A DNA stretch of 64,000 bases, from positions 756,891-820,890 of the forward strand of contig MEPP01000001.1 in assembly GCA_001769855.1 (NCBI GenBank), written 5' to 3'. How positions within the stretch are numbered: the first letter of the stretch is position 1; each line of letters opens with the position of its first letter. The DNA is from Bdellovibrionales bacterium GWA2_49_15 (GTDB lineage: Bacteria > Bdellovibrionota > Bacteriovoracia > Bacteriovoracales > Bacteriovoracaceae). Shown here one piece after another: positions 9,206 through 18,127 of this stretch. Under the pieces are notes generated by a model, which had not been told where the DNA came from, did no database searches, and saw nothing but the letters and a program-made list of their open reading frames with translations. Position numbers and translations under genes: made by a program.

Positions 9206-10204
9206 TTACTGGTACATGATTTGAGTGAATTTTTCCTTCAGCTCATTTCTTTTTTTGGTGATGGCGTCTAAAAAGGTCCGATCAAACGGAAAGGCCTTGG
9301 CGGTAATCTGCTCGAGTGGAGGTGCGCCGACAGGAACCTGAAAGCCTTTCTTGGGTGAGTACATGAAAGAACGCACCATGGCCTCCTGTCCCTCATTGCC
9401 AAAAAACCACTCTGCCAGCCGCTCAACTGTTTTTCGGTCTGAATCTTTTTTGGTAAGGGCGAAAACATTATTATGAATGACAACTCCATCCTCGGGAAAA
9501 ACCACCTTCAGGCGACTATCTGAATCAATCAGGCGCAACACATTTTCTAATAAGACAATCCCCACCGGTCGCTCCTTTGACTGAATTCGCCGAATCACGG
9601 CGCTATTCCCGCCTTCCATAATGACCTTATTTTTTTTGAGCTGCTCAAAATATTCCCAGCCATAGCGCGCCTGGAGTGCCGCCATGGTGGAGAAGGTGGT
9701 GCCTGAACTTAGCGGGGACCCGGAGGAGACCAGATTGGCGAAACTCGGCAAGGAAAGATCTTTATAGGATTTAGGTGCCTTGTCGGGTGTCATGCCATCG
9801 CTATTGTAGGTGATCACCATGACCGGAATACTCAAAGTGGCGTACAAGTTGGCGGGGTGTTTAAAATCAGGCGAGATTTCGCTGGCATTTTGAATGGGGT
9901 ACGCATGGAGCCGCCCCTGTGCCGCCAGTTCCTCATACCAAAAGCGGTCTGAGCAAATAATAATATCGGCCTGCATGGACCCGCTTAAAATCTCGGCATT
10001 AACCTTGGCTGCAATTTCTTCGGACCCCGCCTGAAACCAGTTAATTTCAAGGCCGGGAAAGATTTTGGCCAAGCGAGGTGTTAAATCGGCAATAGTATCC
10101 TTATAAAGTGAGGTATAAATCCAAATTGAGTTTTTCTTTTCGCTTTGACATCCCATGACCAAAATCAACAACAAAATTGCCAGCATGCGGAATTTGATAT
10201 GCAT
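9206..10204 (-). CDS. Periplasmic substrate-binding lipoprotein, FbpA-like
   Basis: 332 residues from the ATG at 10204, preferred over a TTG at 10225 because GAGGA lies seven bases upstream and the protein then opens with a clean lipoprotein signal (lipobox LVMGC near residue 18). The body is a type 2 extracellular solute-binding protein of the Fe3+/thiamine/2-aminoethylphosphonate group (SIWIYTSLYKDTIADL, QADIIICSDRFWYEELAAQG, GIVLLENVL). As the first gene of a three-gene operon it captures the ligand in the periplasm while anchored to a membrane. Iron is the likeliest ligand, but the binding tyrosines cannot be confirmed by eye. Confidence 0.82.
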   Translation of the reverse strand: MHIKFRMLAILLLILVMGCQSEKKNSIWIYTSLYKDTIADLTPRLAKIFPGLEINWFQAGSEEIAAKVNAEILSGSMQADIIICSDRFWYEELAAQGRLHAYPIQNASEISPDFKHPANLYATLSIPVMVITYNSDGMTPDKAPKSYKDLSLPSFANLVSSGSPLSSGTTFSTMAALQARYGWEYFEQLKKNKVIMEGGNSAVIRRIQSKERPVGIVLLENVLRLIDSDSRLKVVFPEDGVVIHNNVFALTKKDSDRKTVERLAEWFFGNEGQEAMVRSFMYSPKKGFQVPVGAPPLEQITAKAFPFDRTFLDAITKKRNELKEKFTQIMYQ

Positions 10205-10313
10205 AAACTCTTCCTCGATATTCAATGGATAGACGAGATATTCTGGCCTAGTCTATGCTACGCTCCAAGACGCATAACACCCAATATCCGAATCCGGGAG
10301 AAAATAAACAGAG

Positions 10314-10691
10314 ATGAATGCCGTTCGGAGTACAAAACAATGGATGACCCTCGCCGCAGGTCACTTTTTTGCCGGTCTGGGAGTCATCGGGGCCTTTCTA
10401 CCCATCATCCCGACGGTCCCTTTTTTAATCGTGGCGGCGTATTTTTATAATAAAGGCCATCCTGACTTTCACCATAAACTTATGACTCTCCCCAAAATCG
10501 GTCCGCTGTTAGCAGATTGGGAGCAGCATAAGATAATTCGAAAGGAAGCCAAGTGGGGTGCGGTCGGAATGGTGGTTATGCTTTTCGCCTGGCCGATCTA
10601 TTTTCAACATCACAATCTGGGAATGATGATTGCCCTTATTTTGATAGAACTCGCCTTGATCATTTTTATCATCACCAGGAAGTCAAAGTAA
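10314..10691 (+). CDS. DUF454/YbaN-family inner membrane protein
   Basis: 125 residues with three hydrophobic segments. It carries the family signature, GLGVIGAFLPIIPTVPFLIV at 21-40 followed by AAYFYNKGHPDFHHKL, typical of DUF454/YbaN small membrane proteins. The function of the family is unknown. The gene stands alone and diverges from the iron ABC operon; its 3' end overlaps the convergent S51 peptidase gene by 20 bases. The ribosome binding site is weak (GGGAG lies about 13 bases upstream), so the start is less sure than the frame. Confidence 0.8.
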   Translation: MNAVRSTKQWMTLAAGHFFAGLGVIGAFLPIIPTVPFLIVAAYFYNKGHPDFHHKLMTLPKIGPLLADWEQHKIIRKEAKWGAVGMVVMLFAWPIYFQHHNLGMMIALILIELALIIFIITRKSK

Positions 10692-11340
10692 TTTTCTTCC
10701 CCTGACAAAAGCAGGTAATACTTCCAAGCATCTTTAATCCATTATCATCCATGAGAATTCCTGAGCCATCGGGACAGGCAAACAGGGGCCGCTTGTGCTT
10801 TCTAGTGTAAGAGATGAAGGCCTTTTCATAACGCAAAGATTTTTTATAGTGGGGAAAGAACTCAAAAGGCACAAGCCCGAGAGATTTTAAATTTTTGAGA
10901 TGCACATAATTTTCATCTGCATCAAAGGGAGGATGGCCGGCCATGTAAATTGACGGCGTGATGATTATGCCTCCGGCGGATTCCCCCGCCAGCACTCCTC
11001 CCTGCATAACAAATCGCTGAATGCGAGGAAGCAGGCCGGACTTACGAAGAGCATTCAAAAAATAAAAGGTATTCCCGCCACCCAGGTGAATAATATCGCT
11101 CTTGAATGCCAACTCCAACATGGTTCGATCCAATGGGCGGTCGACCGGCAAGAGAAGAAATTTTGAGACATGAAAACGGCGGTAGTGAAGTACAAAATCT
11201 CGAAATTCTATGTCGGCATTATACGATGAAGCTGGAATAAAGGTGATACTGGGATGTTTGTGTTTGGTTAATCTTAAAAGCTCTCGATCGAGGTCCCTAT
11301 TTTCTTTGGGCGTGCCACCACTATATAAAACCAGCCGCAC
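10672..11340 (-). CDS. S51-family serine peptidase (dipeptidase E/cyanophycinase-like)
   Basis: 222 residues, no signal peptide. The catalytic serine sits in AGESAGG (S121), after HLGGGNTFYFLNAL (85-98), which is the characteristic glycine-rich stretch of the peptidase S51 fold. The conserved histidine region is FFPHYK (H164). Family members are cytosolic exopeptidases that cleave Asp-X dipeptides or, in cyanophycinase, beta-Asp-Arg. The length fits PepE-type members (about 230). It lies 10 bases downstream of the SelO-like gene on the same strand and may be co-transcribed with it; no functional link is evident. Confidence 0.82.
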   Translation of the reverse strand: MRLVLYSGGTPKENRDLDRELLRLTKHKHPSITFIPASSYNADIEFRDFVLHYRRFHVSKFLLLPVDRPLDRTMLELAFKSDIIHLGGGNTFYFLNALRKSGLLPRIQRFVMQGGVLAGESAGGIIITPSIYMAGHPPFDADENYVHLKNLKSLGLVPFEFFPHYKKSLRYEKAFISYTRKHKRPLFACPDGSGILMDDNGLKMLGSITCFCQGKKITLTSW

Positions 11341-11350
11341 CCAAGCCTCT

Positions 11351-13198
11351 CTAAATACTTTCGCGAAAATCGCGAACTATTTTGAATAGGCCATTCATCA
11401 ACGTGGCCATCTGTTTTTTATACTTGTAGGCCGCGCCCCCATCATGCTGAGGTTGCTTCTTTTCAGGATCAAGCAACTGGTGGCCGGCGAAATCCTGCAC
11501 GAGTTGATAAATTTGATCAGAGGATAATTTTGGCTTCTGCTGAATCAGCTTCTGCACAATAATGGCCACTGAATTACCGGTGATACGATCATACTTATTT
11601 ATCACGGAAGAACGCATGCACACTTCCAAAAGTAATTTGTCACGCTCCATATTCGCCAGCGCCGCCGCCTTGGCAATAATCTCCATGTAGAGCTTCTGGA
11701 AACGGGCCACCCGCTTGCTTCTCCCCCCATTAAGCTCGAGATCCTGCTTCTTGGCGTACTGAGAACGGGCCACATCGATAAACTCTACCGCCGAAAGCGT
11801 TTTTGCCTTACAAAGCAGAATTTGCGGCAGTTCTCGTAAGATGTCCCGCATGCAGAAGACGGCGTCACAGGTGATTCCATCGGGGACCTTGTAAATTCCT
11901 TGTTTCGATTTAACTCTTTCAAAATAACTAAACTCGCTCCGGAATTGGGTGATCAGCCTGCGATGTTTTTCAAAGACTGACAGGACCATGTCCTTTCTCA
12001 GCCCAATTTTCCTCAGGAGATTCTGATCTTTACATGCCAGAAACTCGCGGTCGAACTTTACCAATGTCGGGTGGTGAGCATAGCTGTGAATATTATTTTT
12101 TTTCCTGGACTTTAAAAAATCAACCATCTGGACAAAATTCTGAACGATGTATCGGGCCTTGTGCTTCTGCTCCGTGATCGAGGTGGAAAAACGTTCCACA
12201 TCATCGTAACGATACTCATGATGGAACATCCCGAACTGTCGGACAGAACCGTAATCAATAATCCCGCCATCCATGAGAATGTTATCGCCGTCCCAGTCAA
12301 GCCAGCAAAAAATATATTCATCCTCGAAAGAGGCCGTTACAGTTGCAAAATCTTTCACAATTTTATCTAAGAAAAGCTGGTATTTCTCATGAGGGGCAAA
12401 ATGGCCTTTGGGAAATCCGCCATTCTCCTGCTCACGTGCAAAATGATAGTTAAAAAGCGCCTCCAGTCCTTGATAATTCCCCTGCCTCAGGTAGCGAAAA
12501 AAATGTGAAGGCCGCAGCAAATTGGGATAGGCCCGGACCACCACCGCCAGCTTGCCCGGATATTCCAAGATGGCCAGGGCACGCTCGGTGCGAAGTCCGT
12601 TTTGATGAAGAATCTCACTAAAAAAAGCGGCTTCGACCGCCTCGTCCAGATCACACATCCCGCATCCGTAGGAGATGCTAGGATCACCATTTTTGAAAAA
12701 ACGTTTTTTGAGTGACGTGGCAGGAGAAAGACAGGTTGCCCCAGTCCCTCGACAGGAAACATCATACCGGGTCCCATGATGGGCAATCGTCCCGTTCCAG
12801 ATACTGCGTCCATCGCCGGAGGTCTTGCCCGTTTTTGAAGGATGCTGAAGCTGAAGGTACCGGGTTGCCATGTATTGATGGGGCCGGATCTCACTCTCGG
12901 GATATTTTATATCGTGGATCTGGTCATATTCATTGATGATAAAAAGTCCGAAAGTATAAAGCAGCTCTTTTTCTAGCTCAGGGTTTATATTTCGAGCATG
13001 GTTACTTGGAATGAGTCCCATCTCGCTGGCAAGATCATAATTAAAATAGGCCACCTTGCCTTTATGTCGAGAACGGGCCTTATAGTTCACGCATAAATCC
13101 GGCACGGCCTCCATCATTGGATGCTTGCCATTAAGCTGCCGAAACTGCTCGTACCGGAGCCGCGTCGTTTGTTGAGGAGCAGATCTTTGTCGCGCCAT
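11351..13198 (-). CDS. Divergent SelO/YdiU-like protein (pseudokinase AMPylator family)
   Basis: 615 residues from the ATG at 13198; an in-frame ATG at 13276 would add 26 residues but leave only 31 bases to the divergent gene. The SelO landmarks are present in order but altered: GDGRS (128-131), RYDVSCRGTGATCLSP in place of the usual RWDLQLKGAGPTPYSR, DEAVEAAFFSEILHQNGLRT for the REFL-SEAM helix, and GDNILMDGGIIDYG (304-317) for the metal-binding NxxxxxxxxDYG region. SelO proteins transfer AMP to serine, threonine or tyrosine with inverted ATP and act in redox homeostasis. The C-terminal 250 residues do not resemble standard SelO to me, and the extra cysteines (CRGTGATC, YGCGMC) are unusual. 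Confidence 0.68.
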   Translation of the reverse strand: MARQRSAPQQTTRLRYEQFRQLNGKHPMMEAVPDLCVNYKARSRHKGKVAYFNYDLASEMGLIPSNHARNINPELEKELLYTFGLFIINEYDQIHDIKYPESEIRPHQYMATRYLQLQHPSKTGKTSGDGRSIWNGTIAHHGTRYDVSCRGTGATCLSPATSLKKRFFKNGDPSISYGCGMCDLDEAVEAAFFSEILHQNGLRTERALAILEYPGKLAVVVRAYPNLLRPSHFFRYLRQGNYQGLEALFNYHFAREQENGGFPKGHFAPHEKYQLFLDKIVKDFATVTASFEDEYIFCWLDWDGDNILMDGGIIDYGSVRQFGMFHHEYRYDDVERFSTSITEQKHKARYIVQNFVQMVDFLKSRKKNNIHSYAHHPTLVKFDREFLACKDQNLLRKIGLRKDMVLSVFEKHRRLITQFRSEFSYFERVKSKQGIYKVPDGITCDAVFCMRDILRELPQILLCKAKTLSAVEFIDVARSQYAKKQDLELNGGRSKRVARFQKLYMEIIAKAAALANMERDKLLLEVCMRSSVINKYDRITGNSVAIIVQKLIQQKPKLSSDQIYQLVQDFAGHQLLDPEKKQPQHDGGAAYKYKKQMATLMNGLFKIVRDFRESI

Positions 13199-13307
13199 AC
13201 CCCTATTGTAACTAGAGCAAAGTATTTCACCCAGATGATCATTTTTTCCTGAGACATTCAGTCGGAGAAGTGGCATTTCAGATTTTCTTCTGTCACAATG
13301 GATTTAT

Positions 13308-13802
13308 ATGACGAAGAAAGCGTTCATTTTCTTTTTAGCAATGGGGTGCGGTTGGGCATGGGCGGAAAATCTGCCCGGGGTTTATGAGTTCGCCACGTTT
13401 TGCCATCAAATCCGCAGGCCCTGTGGCGTTGTGCTCAGGCAAAAGTCAACCGGCGGGGCGGAAGAATATTCCGCCACCATATGGAAAGGTGATCCTTCGA
13501 TAAGCAAGACCGTTCCAATAAGCAAAACTAAATTTAGGCATATTGATCACACATTCCATCTTATGTACCTGTGGAAATCATTCCAAGAAGGGCCCTTTCC
13601 TCTCGAGAAGCTGCCCAAAAATGACCAGATGGTTTTATTGAATACCACCACCAGCAAAGGGCAACATCATCTTCTGGTCCCCCGCTATAGCTCCGACCTG
13701 ACCTCGGCTCAACAGACAGTCTTGGGTTGGGAGCTTTTTCTGAAGGCCCAAGTCATGAAGGTCAATTCCATGGCATTTAAAAAAGATTTCAGTAAACCTT
13801 AG
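13308..13802 (+). CDS. Secreted hypothetical protein
   Basis: 164 residues. A clear signal peptide (1-19, MTKKAFIFFLAMGCGWAWA) with a probable cleavage before ENLPGVYE. The mature part is small, basic and contains two cysteines (CHQIRRPC) that could form a disulfide. No family is recognised. It diverges from the SelO-like gene and its 3' end overlaps the convergent glycosyltransferase by four bases. The ribosome binding site is poor. It is a real gene because of the export signal and tight packing, but the role is unknown. Confidence 0.65.
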   Translation: MTKKAFIFFLAMGCGWAWAENLPGVYEFATFCHQIRRPCGVVLRQKSTGGAEEYSATIWKGDPSISKTVPISKTKFRHIDHTFHLMYLWKSFQEGPFPLEKLPKNDQMVLLNTTTSKGQHHLLVPRYSSDLTSAQQTVLGWELFLKAQVMKVNSMAFKKDFSKP

Positions 13803-14911
13803 AGTCCGTTCAAGATCCGGTAAATTGATTCGATTTGCTTCGGAACCGAAAAATGTTCTTGAAATGAGCATTTTAATTTATTCGCTCTTGTGCTCGAGGA
13901 TGAACGTTCGCTCAGGAGCGTTGCCGCGGCATCAAAGATGTGGCCGAGATCATCTGAGTTCACCGCAATATGCCCGAACTCATTTCGCAGCCATTCAAGG
14001 CTCCCTCCTACCGGGCGTCCGATGACGGGAACACCGAGGGCCATGCTTTCAATCCCCAGCAGGCCGAAAGGCTCCGGCCATAGTGAGCTAAAATGCACAA
14101 AGGAAGATTCGCGAATATACTTCCAAAGATTTTGAGGTTGGGACCAATTTATAAAGGTAAGAATGTCATCCAGGTCACACTCGTGGGCCAGGAGATGGAG
14201 GGCCTTTTCCAGTGGTCCCTCTCCGATCATGAAGGCCTTATCCAAAGGAACCTTCGATTCCTTGAGGTGATGGAGCAGATTGATAAATTGAAACGGCCCT
14301 TTTTCCTGTGCAAAACGGCCATACCAAAGCACGGAGGTACCGCAGCTGGGGCGATAGTTATTCACCTCACTCATTTCCGGCGGGGTAAAATAGGGCAAGG
14401 TTTTAAAGATTTTTTCCGTCGCGATTCCGTTAATTCCCAGCTGATCCCTGACGTAGTCAGAAAAGACCACCACTCGCGTGCTCGATTTCATCAATTTAAT
14501 CTGTTCTTTGATGAGTTTATATCTCTCGGCCAGCTTAACCGGATTCAAGGCCGGCCCACAGCCTTGGCCGTAGTGAATGGCAAAGCACTCGAGCCCCATC
14601 TCGCGCCAGCAAGGCGCCAGCTCTTTGCCACAGGACTTGCGCCCCGTCAGGCAAACTTCTCTATAGTCATGGACTTGATAAATAAGCGGACAATGGGGAT
14701 GTTGCTCATGCCAAGCTTTGAGCTGTAAAACCAGCGCCAAATTCGAGGGAGAATGAGTCCAAATTATATCCGGCTCATGCACGTCTTCGAGATTTTGCCC
14801 GAGCTGAATGTTGTATCCGGCCTTTTGCAGGACATAGCAAAGTGATAAGATCGACGTTCGAATTCCTCCAAGGAAGGTCAATTGATCACTAATGAGGGCG
14901 ATTTTTTTCAT
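13799..14911 (-). CDS. Family 4 glycosyltransferase
   Basis: 370 residues, GT-B fold. The N-terminal half starts with a GGIRTSILSLCYVLQKAGY motif typical of GT4 acceptor domains. The C-terminal half has WYGRFAQEKGP and the EX7E-type nucleotide-sugar site EPFGLLGIESMALGVPVIG. GT4 enzymes add hexoses to lipopolysaccharide, capsule or lipids; donor and acceptor cannot be told. A cysteine-rich loop (GRKSCGKELAPCWREMGLEC) in the first half is unusual and resembles loops in GTs that act on surface polysaccharide. No other polysaccharide gene is adjacent, so it may be an orphan modifying enzyme. Confidence 0.85.
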   Translation of the reverse strand: MKKIALISDQLTFLGGIRTSILSLCYVLQKAGYNIQLGQNLEDVHEPDIIWTHSPSNLALVLQLKAWHEQHPHCPLIYQVHDYREVCLTGRKSCGKELAPCWREMGLECFAIHYGQGCGPALNPVKLAERYKLIKEQIKLMKSSTRVVVFSDYVRDQLGINGIATEKIFKTLPYFTPPEMSEVNNYRPSCGTSVLWYGRFAQEKGPFQFINLLHHLKESKVPLDKAFMIGEGPLEKALHLLAHECDLDDILTFINWSQPQNLWKYIRESSFVHFSSLWPEPFGLLGIESMALGVPVIGRPVGGSLEWLRNEFGHIAVNSDDLGHIFDAAATLLSERSSSSTRANKLKCSFQEHFSVPKQIESIYRILNGL

Positions 14912-14925
14912 TGTCTTACACGCAC

Positions 14926-15495
14926 CTATTTAGCACATTTCCCGCTCGTGAATTTTGCGCGATCAGACTGATACCCCTGATTCACACAGAGGACTTGGCC
15001 ATCACCTAAGGACAGCTCCAGCAAGAAGGTGCGCTTGATCTCGGCATGAGGTTTAAAGTCACAGCCGGTTATGCCACATCCCCAGCCAAGGCCAAAAGAT
15101 GGTCGAGATTTTTTTGCAATAAGAGCCAACTTAACATTATTTTGCGTTTGCACCAGGACCCGTTCGCCTTCTACCAGACCGGCAATGACACTTTCATCTA
15201 TCGTGCCAACCTCAACTCTGACACCTTCGCGTCTAAGAGTGAGCATGAGTTTATTTCCATCCAGCTCAAACTTTGAATCTGCAAAATCTTCCAAGAGGAC
15301 AGTTCCTATTTTCTCAGAGATCATGCTGGCATTTACATACCAGTTCGAGGATGCATAGACTTCGCCCTGAAATTTTGTGAGATAACCGTATAAGGATTCA
15401 TTGGCCTCGGTGGCAGCATGGCCGAGTTGGATAGATAAACAGAAACAGGCCAGAATCAAACGCTTAAAAGTCGTAGATATTAATGACCGTGACAT
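14926..15495 (-). CDS. Secreted hypothetical protein
   Basis: 189 residues from the ATG at 15495, which has GGAGGAGCG directly upstream; the longer frame has no such site. A signal peptide with a basic start (MSRSLISTTFKRLIL) ends near GHAATEAN. The mature protein is beta-rich, has one short cysteine pair (GCGITGCDF) and two C-terminal cysteines. No known family recognised. It lies 14 bases upstream of the glycosyltransferase gene on the same strand and may share its transcript. Periplasmic or surface location is inferred from the signal peptide only. Confidence 0.65.
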   Translation of the reverse strand: MSRSLISTTFKRLILACFCLSIQLGHAATEANESLYGYLTKFQGEVYASSNWYVNASMISEKIGTVLLEDFADSKFELDGNKLMLTLRREGVRVEVGTIDESVIAGLVEGERVLVQTQNNVKLALIAKKSRPSFGLGWGCGITGCDFKPHAEIKRTFLLELSLGDGQVLCVNQGYQSDRAKFTSGKCAK

Positions 15496-15669
15496 CGCTC
15501 CTCCAGTAAAGTTCCCAGGCCTCCAAAAACAACCCATTTTATGAAACGGGCCTACACTACCACATTAATAGTTGCGCCGCATCACGCGTAATCATCGAGG
15601 CCCGATTCCCTGTAATAATTTCAAAAAAACAACTAAAGTTTGGGCGAGAATGCCTAATTAAGGTACACT

Positions 15670-16437
15670 GTGGGGCATATGGTCAACTCCTTAAAAATCA
15701 TACTGTTAGCACTCATCCTTGGAACGGTTACCGCCCAGGGCTCGACTGTGCAGGATATCTTTAGCGCCATTCTGGCCCAAAAAATTTCCAAGGTGAAAAA
15801 ATTGATAAAGGACGTGGGAGTCAATGCCCAAGATGAGAACGGCAAAACTCCGCTGATGGCCGCGGCCCAGGCCCCCTTGCGGGGATTATTCACCTTAAGC
15901 GGGCGCAAAAATAGAAAGATTGTTAAATATCTTTTGGATCATAAAGCCGATGTTAATCTTAAGGATAATGACGGGCGAAGCGCCCTCCATTATCACGTCA
16001 ATAAGTACAACCTCTATAAGTACGATCAAAAGAAACTCGATCTGCTCCTGAAAGCCGGGGCCGTGGTGGATGGATGCGATGCCTCTGAAACCTCCCCTCT
16101 CCTGTTGCTTACAAAGATTGCCCTTCCTCACAATCCCAACGGACCTTTTCATGTGCAGCTTGCCGCGAAGTTGCTTTCCCTGGGTGCGAAGGTCAATCGC
16201 GTGAATTTGGCGGGAGAGACCCCACTGCTTGCGGCCACGGAAAACGGACATCTGGAGATGGTAAAATTATTACTTTCAAAAGGTGCTGATGCTAAATATA
16301 TCGACAACAGCGGACTTACTCTGCCAGCGCGCGTGGCCCGCGATCACAATATTCAGTCAGCCGAGGTGAAACAAATTATCTGCCTCTTGATCAAAGCTGG
16401 TGCCAATGGCGGCGATCTCACCGCCATCTGCAAATAG
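15670..16437 (+). CDS. Exported ankyrin-repeat protein
   Basis: 255 residues from a GTG at 15670 (AAGG six bases upstream) or 252 from the ATG at 15679 (GGGG close upstream). A signal peptide (ILLALILGTVTAQGS) is followed by four to five ankyrin repeats; the clearest are NAQDENGKTPLMAAAQ, NLKDNDGRSALHYHV and AGETPLLAATENGHLEMV followed by KLLLSKGADAKY. Ankyrin repeats bind other proteins; export suggests a periplasmic or secreted target. It is flanked by genes on the opposite strand and has its own promoter region of about 170 bases. Confidence 0.82.
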   Translation: MGHMVNSLKIILLALILGTVTAQGSTVQDIFSAILAQKISKVKKLIKDVGVNAQDENGKTPLMAAAQAPLRGLFTLSGRKNRKIVKYLLDHKADVNLKDNDGRSALHYHVNKYNLYKYDQKKLDLLLKAGAVVDGCDASETSPLLLLTKIALPHNPNGPFHVQLAAKLLSLGAKVNRVNLAGETPLLAATENGHLEMVKLLLSKGADAKYIDNSGLTLPARVARDHNIQSAEVKQIICLLIKAGANGGDLTAICK

Positions 16438-16441
16438 CTCC

Positions 16442-18082
16442 TTATGGGTTAGCGCTTATATACTGCTGCCGCTCGCTCTCGCTGATTTTATCCCACCAAG
16501 TCTTGCCCACTCCCCAATCTCCTCTCTCAGCTCCCGGTCTTGTGTAGTACCACCAGTTAAACCAGCTTCCGATGGCATAAAAGACAGCGGCCCCGGTAAA
16601 AAATGGAATGGCAGAGGCATAATGAGTTATTGAACTTCCGATCAAAGAGGAAAACAAAAACGGACCGTAGGCCGCCCAGGCCCCAGTCCAGCCAAGACTT
16701 TGTGCGCCTCTTCTGGGAGAAAAGGCAAAGACAATGGGATATTGGCGAAAAGTGGCAAAGTTACCGATACCCGCCATCAGAAAGATCCACAGCATAATTC
16801 CGACAAACGCCGGAAACTGATCGAGGGATGTTGGGGTTAAAAATCCTCCAAAGATCAGGGCAAGGCAGCCAAGAATCATTCCACTGCCCGAGATTTGGGT
16901 AAAGATACTACCACCCCATTTGTCAGCTAAAGGGCCGCCTAAAAAGCGCACCGCCGATCCAATAAGTGGGCCCATAAATGCATATTTAAGCGGATCTGGC
17001 GCAAGGGCGGCATCCATTCCCGGAATATTCCCATAAATAGTTTTGATCATGAGGGGAAACGCAGCGGAAAATCCGGCGAAGGAACCGAAGGTCATGATGT
17101 AGGTCCAGGTACAGAGATATCCATGCTTATTATCGGTCATATCTTTTAGGATCTTGCCGATCGAAGGTTTCTTCATTGGAACGCTTCTTAAGTACACCCA
17201 GCAAACAACACCGGCGATAAAGAGCCAGGGCAGATACCAGAAGGCCGCGTTCTGAAGCCAGATATCCTTCTTTACCACCTTATTGACGGCAACATCGGTG
17301 ACGTTGCCGGCCTCATCTTTCTTGACCACCGCCATCATGCCCTTCGTCAGCTCGCTCTCTGTAATCACGACACTTTTCACCGCTCCTGCTTCATCCTTCA
17401 TCACAGTTACAAAGTGGGCCAGTTCCTCGTTGGCAACAACAACGTCCTTAATCAGGCCCGCTTCCTTAGTCACCTTCACATCAAAGACAGGAGTTGCCTT
17501 GGTAAAGAGCTGGGGTGCCCCGGCGGCACCCACCACGGCAAATCCGATAATCCAAGGAGTCACGAACTGAACCAGGCTCACACCCAGATTCCCAATCCCG
17601 GCCTGAAGCCCCATCGCTGTTCCCTGTAATCTTTTTGGAAAAAAAAGACTCGATGAAGGCATATAGGATGAGAAGTCGCCGCCACCGAAACCGCAGAGGA
17701 ATGAGATAATCAGAAAATGTAGGTAAGGTGTTTCGGGATTCTGGACCGCAAATCCCAGCCATAACATGGGAAAAAGTTTAATGAAAGTTGCCACTGTCAG
17801 GGTGGCCCTTGTACCGAAGATAGGAATCAAAAAGAAGTGAATAGTTCGCATGGCACCGCCCGAAAGACCGGGCATGGCGGCAAGCCAGAACAATTGCATG
17901 GTATCGAACTTAAAGCCGATCGCCGGAAGGCGAATGACCACGGCGCTCATCACAAACCAGGTGGCAAATGAGGCCATAAGACTGAAGGTCGTCACACCAA
18001 GAGTTCCCCAGGCCCTTGCCGCTCCTTCCTGCTGCCAGAATTGCTGATTTTCAGGTTCCCACTTTGCGAGCCATGTTGACAT
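16442..18082 (-). CDS. NarK/NNP-type nitrate/nitrite MFS transporter with repeat insertion
   Basis: 546 residues, about 12 membrane helices. It carries the nitrate/nitrite porter signature (GFGGGDFSSYMPSSSLFFPK at 131-150 and GLQAGIGNLGVSLVQF at 158-173) and the second-half match GGPLADKWGG. E. coli NarK has 463 residues; the excess comes mainly from a hydrophilic insertion at about 191-273 made of three imperfect repeats (KEAGLIKDVVV, KDEAGAVKSVVI, KKDEAGNVTDVAV). This sits in a loop near the middle of the protein. No nitrate or nitrite reductase gene is nearby, so the substrate is inferred from family only. Confidence 0.82.
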   Translation of the reverse strand: MSTWLAKWEPENQQFWQQEGAARAWGTLGVTTFSLMASFATWFVMSAVVIRLPAIGFKFDTMQLFWLAAMPGLSGGAMRTIHFFLIPIFGTRATLTVATFIKLFPMLWLGFAVQNPETPYLHFLIISFLCGFGGGDFSSYMPSSSLFFPKRLQGTAMGLQAGIGNLGVSLVQFVTPWIIGFAVVGAAGAPQLFTKATPVFDVKVTKEAGLIKDVVVANEELAHFVTVMKDEAGAVKSVVITESELTKGMMAVVKKDEAGNVTDVAVNKVVKKDIWLQNAAFWYLPWLFIAGVVCWVYLRSVPMKKPSIGKILKDMTDNKHGYLCTWTYIMTFGSFAGFSAAFPLMIKTIYGNIPGMDAALAPDPLKYAFMGPLIGSAVRFLGGPLADKWGGSIFTQISGSGMILGCLALIFGGFLTPTSLDQFPAFVGIMLWIFLMAGIGNFATFRQYPIVFAFSPRRGAQSLGWTGAWAAYGPFLFSSLIGSSITHYASAIPFFTGAAVFYAIGSWFNWWYYTRPGAERGDWGVGKTWWDKISESERQQYISANP

Positions 18083-18127
18083 AACTATTCCCCTTATTAA
18101 TGAAGCAAATAATGTTTTTTTCCTAAG

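Noticed and set aside
14093..14728. Open frame of 211 codons antisense to the glycosyltransferase
   Set aside because: The GT4 motifs are on the minus strand; the antisense frame has no protein-like features.
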